The position numbers and the translations under genes were made by a program. A DNA stretch of 19,003 nucleotides, taken from the NCBI GenBank assembly GCA_011523725.1, contig WTGD01000262.1:1-19003 (forward strand). Direction: 5' to 3'. Positions 15,173 to 19,003 of the stretch are shown piece after piece. Within the stretch, counting starts at the first letter, position 1. Every line of letters starts with the position of its first letter. This DNA is from Nitrospinota bacterium. Its GTDB lineage: Bacteria > UBA8248. Below the pieces are notes generated by a model. That model did not search any database, had not been told where the DNA came from, and saw only the letters and a list, made by a program, of their open reading frames with translations.

Positions 15173-16210
15173 ATGTTCGATAAAATCGCGGTGTTCGGAA
15201 CCGGAGCCATTGGCAGCAGCGCCGCCGCAGACCTCACCGATGCGGGCTACGACGTCACCATCGTGGACCAGTGGCCTGCGCACGTGGAGGCGATGAAAAA
15301 AGACGGGCTTCACGTCCAGATGCCGGACCTCGATTTGAAGGTTCGCGTCAAGGCGCTTCATGTCTGCGAGTTGGCCTCCGTGAAACCTGAATTCGACCTC
15401 ATTCTCCTGGCGGTGAAATCTTTCGATACGAGCTGGATGGCTGAACTCATGGCTCCGCACCTAAAGCCCGACGGCGTGCTAGTGGGACTTCAGAACAGCA
15501 TGAACGAGGAGGAGATAACGACTTCCATTCTCGGCACAGAGCGCGTGGTGGGCTGCTGCATCGAACTATCGGGAGAAATCTTCACCCCGGGTTTCGTTCA
15601 GCGCAATACGCCGCGCACCGGCACCTGGTTCGCCGTGGGCGAACTGGACGGCTCCCTCACCCCGCGTCTGGAGGAAATCCAGAGAATCCTGAGCCACGTC
15701 GCTAAGGTGGACATCTCCACCAACATCCGGGGCACGAAATGGACGAAACTCGTCGTCAACTCGATGAGCATGGGCCCTTGGGGACTCATCGGCCTCCACA
15801 ACAGAGAAGTCGCGAAACTTCCCGGTATCTTCGACATTGCGGTGAGTCTCGGCAAGGAGACCGTGGCGGTGGGCACGGCGATGGGAATCAACATCGAGCC
15901 CGTCTTCGGTCTGAGCGCGGATGATTTCGCGGGCGATGAGGACAAGGTGCTGCTGAACGCTCTGACGACCATGACGGGCCACACCGGCCCCCGGGCGCGC
16001 ACGGCGCCCATTCACGATCACATCAAGGGCCGCAAGAACGAAATCGAATTCATCAACGGCCTCGTTTCGCGAAAGGGAAAGGAACTCGGGATCCCCACTC
16101 CCTACAACGATGCCGTGAGCGAACTCGCCCGAGCCATCAACCGCAAGGAGCTGGAAATGGACCCTTCGAACTACGAACTCCTGAAATCGAGGTTGGGAAT
16201 CGCAGGTTGA
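15173..16210 (+). CDS. Ketopantoate reductase family (PanE/ApbA-like) oxidoreductase
   Basis: This 345-residue NAD(P)H-dependent 2-oxoacid reductase belongs to the PanE/ApbA family. The N-terminal Rossmann motif is IAVFGTGAIGSSAAA with GxGxxG at 9-14. VGLQNSMN carries Asn108, matching the substrate asparagine. IRGTKWTKLVVNSMSM carries the Lys189/Lys192 region where the catalytic lysine sits. KGRKNEIEFINGLVSRKGKE and LGIPTPYND match the C-terminal helical domain. At 345 residues it is longer than E. coli PanE (about 300), and many such paralogues are catabolic dehydrogenases rather than pantothenate enzymes, so panE is not assigned. ATG at 15173 has GGGAGGG 6 nt upstream. It is a single gene, divergent from the dppA-like operon and convergent with phoU. 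Confidence 0.87.
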   Translation: MFDKIAVFGTGAIGSSAAADLTDAGYDVTIVDQWPAHVEAMKKDGLHVQMPDLDLKVRVKALHVCELASVKPEFDLILLAVKSFDTSWMAELMAPHLKPDGVLVGLQNSMNEEEITTSILGTERVVGCCIELSGEIFTPGFVQRNTPRTGTWFAVGELDGSLTPRLEEIQRILSHVAKVDISTNIRGTKWTKLVVNSMSMGPWGLIGLHNREVAKLPGIFDIAVSLGKETVAVGTAMGINIEPVFGLSADDFAGDEDKVLLNALTTMTGHTGPRARTAPIHDHIKGRKNEIEFINGLVSRKGKELGIPTPYNDAVSELARAINRKELEMDPSNYELLKSRLGIAG

Positions 16211-16282
16211 GCGAAAAGACAGACAGGAAGTAAACACGAACCACGCAGGACCGGGGATGCGGCTGCACGGTGATGAAAGGAA

Positions 16283-16966
16283 CTACACGAGTTCGCGTCT
16301 CGGGTTCCGGCCTTCCACCATGAAGAGAACGGCCTCTGCGATGTTCGTCGCATGATCGGCGATTCTCTCGAAGTATTTCGAGATGAACGTCAGGCGGGTC
16401 GCGCGGCTGATGTTGCGCGGATTGTCCAGCATGTAGGTCAGCAGCTCGCGGAACAACTCCTCGTTCATGTCGTCCACCTCGTCGTCGCTCGCCATGACCT
16501 TACGCGCCAGGACGACGTCTTCCTTGATGAAGCTGTCGAGGCTTTCGCGCAGCATCTGGCTCGAAGCGCTTGCCATTCGCGGCAGTTCGATATAGGGCTT
16601 GAGCGGAGGCTCCTCGTTCAGTTCCAGCGCGCGCTCGCAGACGTTGACGGCCAGGTCGCCCACCCGCTCGAGGTCGGAGGCGATTTTAAGACCCGTCGTG
16701 ATGAAGCGCAGGTCCACCGACGTCGGCTGCCTGAGCGCCATCATCTGCAGGCAAAGCTCGTTCACGTCGACTTCGAGCTGGTTGACTTCCTGATCGCTTT
16801 CGATGACGGTCTGAGCAATATCGGAGTCCCGCTTTGTGAGGCTTTCGATGCTCTTCGCCATCATCGCCTCTACCTTGGCGCCCAATTCCAGAATCAGGCG
16901 GCGAAGTTCCTGGAGTTCGTTCTCGAATTCTGAACTGGTGTGCGCTTTTCCGCTCGTGAGTGCCAT
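16283..16966 (-). CDS. phoU: Phosphate transport system regulator PhoU
   Basis: PhoU is the cytoplasmic regulator that couples PstSCAB to the PhoR/PhoB two-component system and restrains phosphate uptake. The 227-residue all-helical protein has the two expected repeats. The metal-cluster motifs are SDLERVGDLAVNVCE (Glu100-Asp104) in the first and YFERIADHATNIAEAV (Glu200-Asp204) in the second. LRFITTGLKIASDLERVGD is the family hallmark. ATG at 16966 has AGGAG 7 nt upstream. It starts 20 bp after the pstB stop and is the last gene of the operon; the 72 bp to the convergent panE-like gene hold no obvious terminator. Confidence 0.96.
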   Translation of the reverse strand: MALTSGKAHTSSEFENELQELRRLILELGAKVEAMMAKSIESLTKRDSDIAQTVIESDQEVNQLEVDVNELCLQMMALRQPTSVDLRFITTGLKIASDLERVGDLAVNVCERALELNEEPPLKPYIELPRMASASSQMLRESLDSFIKEDVVLARKVMASDDEVDDMNEELFRELLTYMLDNPRNISRATRLTFISKYFERIADHATNIAEAVLFMVEGRNPRRELV

Positions 16967-16986
16967 GCCGAATCTCCTGCGGCGGC

Positions 16987-17817
16987 CTATCCGAACCGGC
17001 CGGTGATGTAATCGGATGTGCGAACATTCATGGGGTTCATGAATATCTTCTTCGTTTCCCCATACTCAATCAAACGGCCCAGGAACATAAAGGCCGTGTT
17101 GTCCGATACGCGGGCGGCCTGCTGCATGTTGTGCGTCACGATGACGATGGAGAAATGCTCCTTGAGCTGCGCGATCAGATCCTCGATGCGGGCCGTGGCA
17201 ATCGGGTCGAGCGCCGAACATGGCTCGTCCATCAGGATGATCTCGGGTTCCGACGCAATCGCGCGGGCGATGCACAGGCGCTGCTGCTGCCCGCCGGATA
17301 GGCCGAGCGCGTTGTCCTGGAGGCGGTCGGACACCTCATCCCAGAGCGCGGCGTCACGAAGGGTGCGTTCGCATGTTTCTTCCAGCAAGCGTTTGTCGCG
17401 TATTCCGTCCACCCGCAGTGGGTAGACCACGTTTTCGAATATCGACATCGGGAAGGGATTGGGCTTCTGGAACACCATGCCGAGGCGTTTGCGAAGCTCG
17501 ATGACTTCCACGCGCGGGTTGTGGATATCGGTTCCCTCGATCGCGATGATCCCGTCCCGGCGGATGCCGTCGATCAGGTCGTTCATGCGGTTGAACGAAC
17601 GAAGGAGCGTGGATTTCCCGCATCCCGAAGGGCCGATCAGGGCGGTGACGAGTTCTTTTTGTATCTTGAGCGTGTTGTTGAACAGGGCCTGTTTCTCACC
17701 ATACCAGAAGCTGAACTTTTCGATGTCGATCACACTGCCGAGTTCGCTTTCGACGGGGTGGTACGCCGTCGCTTCGAATTCGGCTTCCTGCTCGGCCACT
17801 GCCGCATTGGACACCAT
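16987..17817 (-). CDS. pstB: Phosphate ABC transporter ATP-binding protein PstB
   Basis: PstB is the ATPase of the high-affinity phosphate importer, 276 residues, on the cytoplasmic face of PstC/PstA. All ABC motifs are intact: Walker A GPSGCGKST at 62-70, Q-loop VFQKPNPFPMSI, signature LSGGQQQR at 173-180, Walker B IILMDEP at 193-199 and H-loop His229 in VTHNMQQAARVSD. FNRMNDL after Walker A and the Q-loop PNPFP are specific to PstB. An N-terminal acidic extension of about 28 residues precedes the domain. It starts 15 bp after pstA and precedes phoU by 20 bp. Expression is expected to be under the Pho regulon, but the operon promoter is outside the window. Confidence 0.97.
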   Translation of the reverse strand: MVSNAAVAEQEAEFEATAYHPVESELGSVIDIEKFSFWYGEKQALFNNTLKIQKELVTALIGPSGCGKSTLLRSFNRMNDLIDGIRRDGIIAIEGTDIHNPRVEVIELRKRLGMVFQKPNPFPMSIFENVVYPLRVDGIRDKRLLEETCERTLRDAALWDEVSDRLQDNALGLSGGQQQRLCIARAIASEPEIILMDEPCSALDPIATARIEDLIAQLKEHFSIVIVTHNMQQAARVSDNTAFMFLGRLIEYGETKKIFMNPMNVRTSDYITGRFG

Positions 17818-17832
17818 TTCAATACGTCTCCA

Positions 17833-19003
17833 CTAAAATTGGCCTTCCACGAACTTCCGGCGAAGGCGGTTGCGAACCATGATAGCGATAGCGTTCATGA
17901 GAGCGATGATCGTAATCAGTAGAAGCGTCGTGACGAAAACCATCGGCTTTCCGGCTTCAGAGTTCCGCGACTGGAATCCCACGTCGTAGATGTGGAAGCC
18001 CAGGTGCATGAAGCTCCTCTCCGGGTGCAGGAACGGGAAGAAGGTATCGAAGGGAAGCTCGGGCGCGAGCTTCACCACCCCCACCAGCATGAGGGGCGCC
18101 ACCTCGCCCGCGCCGCGCGCCATCGCCAGGATGAGGCCGGTCATGATGCCCGGCATGGCCTGTGGCAGGACGATGTTCCGGATGGTCTGCCATTTCGAGG
18201 CGCCGCAGGCGAGAGAGCCCTCCCGCATGGAGCGGGGAACGGCGGCGAGCGCCTCCTCGGTCGCCACGATCACCACGGGAACGGTGAGGAGCGCCAGCGT
18301 CAGGGACGCCCACAAAAGGCCGCCCGTTCCGAACGTCGGGTTGGGGAGTTTCTCCGGGTAGAACAACTGGTCGATTCTGATTCCTATGGTGTAGGCGAAA
18401 AATCCGAGGCCGAACACGCCGTAGACGATGGAGGGGACGCCCGCGAGGTTGTTCACGCAGATGCGCACGATGGAAACCAGAGTCCCCTGCTTGGCGTATT
18501 CACGCAGATAAAGGGCCGTGACCACGCCGAACGGGGCGACGAAAACGACCATGAGCAGCGTCATCAGGACGGTGCCGAAAATCGCCGGCAAGACGCCGCC
18601 CTCGGTATTCGCCTCGCGCGGGTCGTCGGTCAGGAACTCGCCCCACCGGGAGAAATAGACGCCAATCTTCCCAAAGAACGAAAGGTTGTTGGCCGGGTAG
18701 ATGCGGACGATATCGGAGAGCCGCAAGTGTTTCTCGCGGCCGCCGACCTCGCTGAGGGCGATCTTGAATTTCTCATCCTCTTGGTTGATAGCGGCGATTC
18801 TTTTCTTGAGCACCGCGAATCCGGCCCGCCTCTCCTTCGTCCGGCGTTCGAATTTCTCCTCCTCGGCGCGATACTCCGCACTCCTCTTCCCATAATCCAG
18901 TTCGGTGCGCCGCAAGGCGAGCCGATCTTCTTCGATGTAGTAGTTGATGGCGCCTATCTCATCCACCTCGATGGAGCGAACGGCTTCCCTGCGGTCGACT
19001 GCC
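17833..19003 (-). CDS. pstA: Phosphate ABC transporter permease PstA (long form), truncated by the window edge
   Basis: PstA is an inner-membrane permease of the phosphate importer. The frame is open at the right edge, and 389 C-terminal residues are visible. The core is unmistakable: PREANTEGGVLPAIFGTVLM, NNLAGVPSIVYGVFGLGFFA, FGTGGLLWASLTLALLTVPV, the EAA loop PRSMREGSLACGASKWQTI, AGEVAPLMLVGVVKLAPELP and MHLGFHIYDVGFQSRN. The visible segment before the core (about 110 residues) is charged and helical, rich in Glu, Arg and Lys, with coiled-coil character. This is the long PstA type known from many Proteobacteria (DUF3333-like extension) rather than the roughly 300-residue form. No start is called: a GTG at 18966 lies inside an open frame that continues to the window end, so the beginning is missing. 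pstB follows after 15 bp. Confidence 0.95.
   Translation of the reverse strand, partial: AVDRREAVRSIEVDEIGAINYYIEEDRLALRRTELDYGKRSAEYRAEEEKFERRTKERRAGFAVLKKRIAAINQEDEKFKIALSEVGGREKHLRLSDIVRIYPANNLSFFGKIGVYFSRWGEFLTDDPREANTEGGVLPAIFGTVLMTLLMVVFVAPFGVVTALYLREYAKQGTLVSIVRICVNNLAGVPSIVYGVFGLGFFAYTIGIRIDQLFYPEKLPNPTFGTGGLLWASLTLALLTVPVVIVATEEALAAVPRSMREGSLACGASKWQTIRNIVLPQAMPGIMTGLILAMARGAGEVAPLMLVGVVKLAPELPFDTFFPFLHPERSFMHLGFHIYDVGFQSRNSEAGKPMVFVTTLLLITIIALMNAIAIMVRNRLRRKFVEGQF

Noticed and set aside
16211..16282. Possible terminator between the panE-like gene and phoU
   Set aside because: Only 3-4 bp stems can be drawn, with no T-run.

Overview
The window is GC-rich bacterial chromosomal DNA, roughly 60% G+C by eye, densely packed with genes. 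No rRNA, tRNA, CRISPR array, transposase or phage gene is visible. The long PstA with a large N-terminal extension and a PhoU next to PstB resemble Proteobacteria and nearby phyla. The taste for TRAP and oligopeptide-type ABC uptake suggests a heterotroph living on small organic acids and amides. The sequence alone does not fix the genus or even the phylum.

Left third (1-8129). hyuB and a truncated hyuA (hydantoinase/oxoprolinase/acetophenone-carboxylase superfamily) run leftward from about 4030. Diverging from them on the + strand are an RraA-type aldolase/decarboxylase (4248-4904), a zinc alcohol dehydrogenase (4943-6043) and the two TRAP membrane subunits dctQ (6158-6826) and dctM (6843-8129). 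The matching TRAP binding protein dctP (8227-9216) is on the opposite strand and converges on dctM across a perfect 15-bp bidirectional terminator. Read together, this looks like uptake of a carboxylate followed by oxidation and C-C cleavage, with an ATP-dependent hydrolase or carboxylase beside it.

Middle (9217-11230). A regulatory region with back-to-back promoter candidates separates dctP from a DinB-like protein of unknown function (9412-10089). A secreted YHS-domain protein (10207-10695) follows. A carboxymuconolactone-decarboxylase-family protein (10784-11230, minus) faces it.

Right-middle (11262-15172). A minus-strand family-5 ABC importer is present: dppA-like binding protein, dppB-like and dppC-like permeases, with dppB/dppC overlapping as ATGA. 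The carboxymuconolactone-decarboxylase gene is the last gene of the same run. No ATPase gene is present. A 417-bp leader lies upstream of the dppA-like gene and contains a TTGACA-type promoter candidate, a repeated 10-mer and a three-codon ORF.

Right end (15173-19003). A ketopantoate-reductase-family gene (15173-16210, plus) converges with phoU (16283-16966), pstB (16987-17817) and a truncated pstA (17833-19003), the end of a pst phosphate-uptake operon whose start lies outside the window.

No clearly new system stands out. The best leads are the HyuB C-terminal extra domain, the substrate of the hyu/rraA/adh/TRAP cluster, the orphan ABC importer with its long leader, and the dctP regulatory region. 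Very long open frames antisense to hyuA, hyuB and dppA are shadows caused by GC-rich codon usage.
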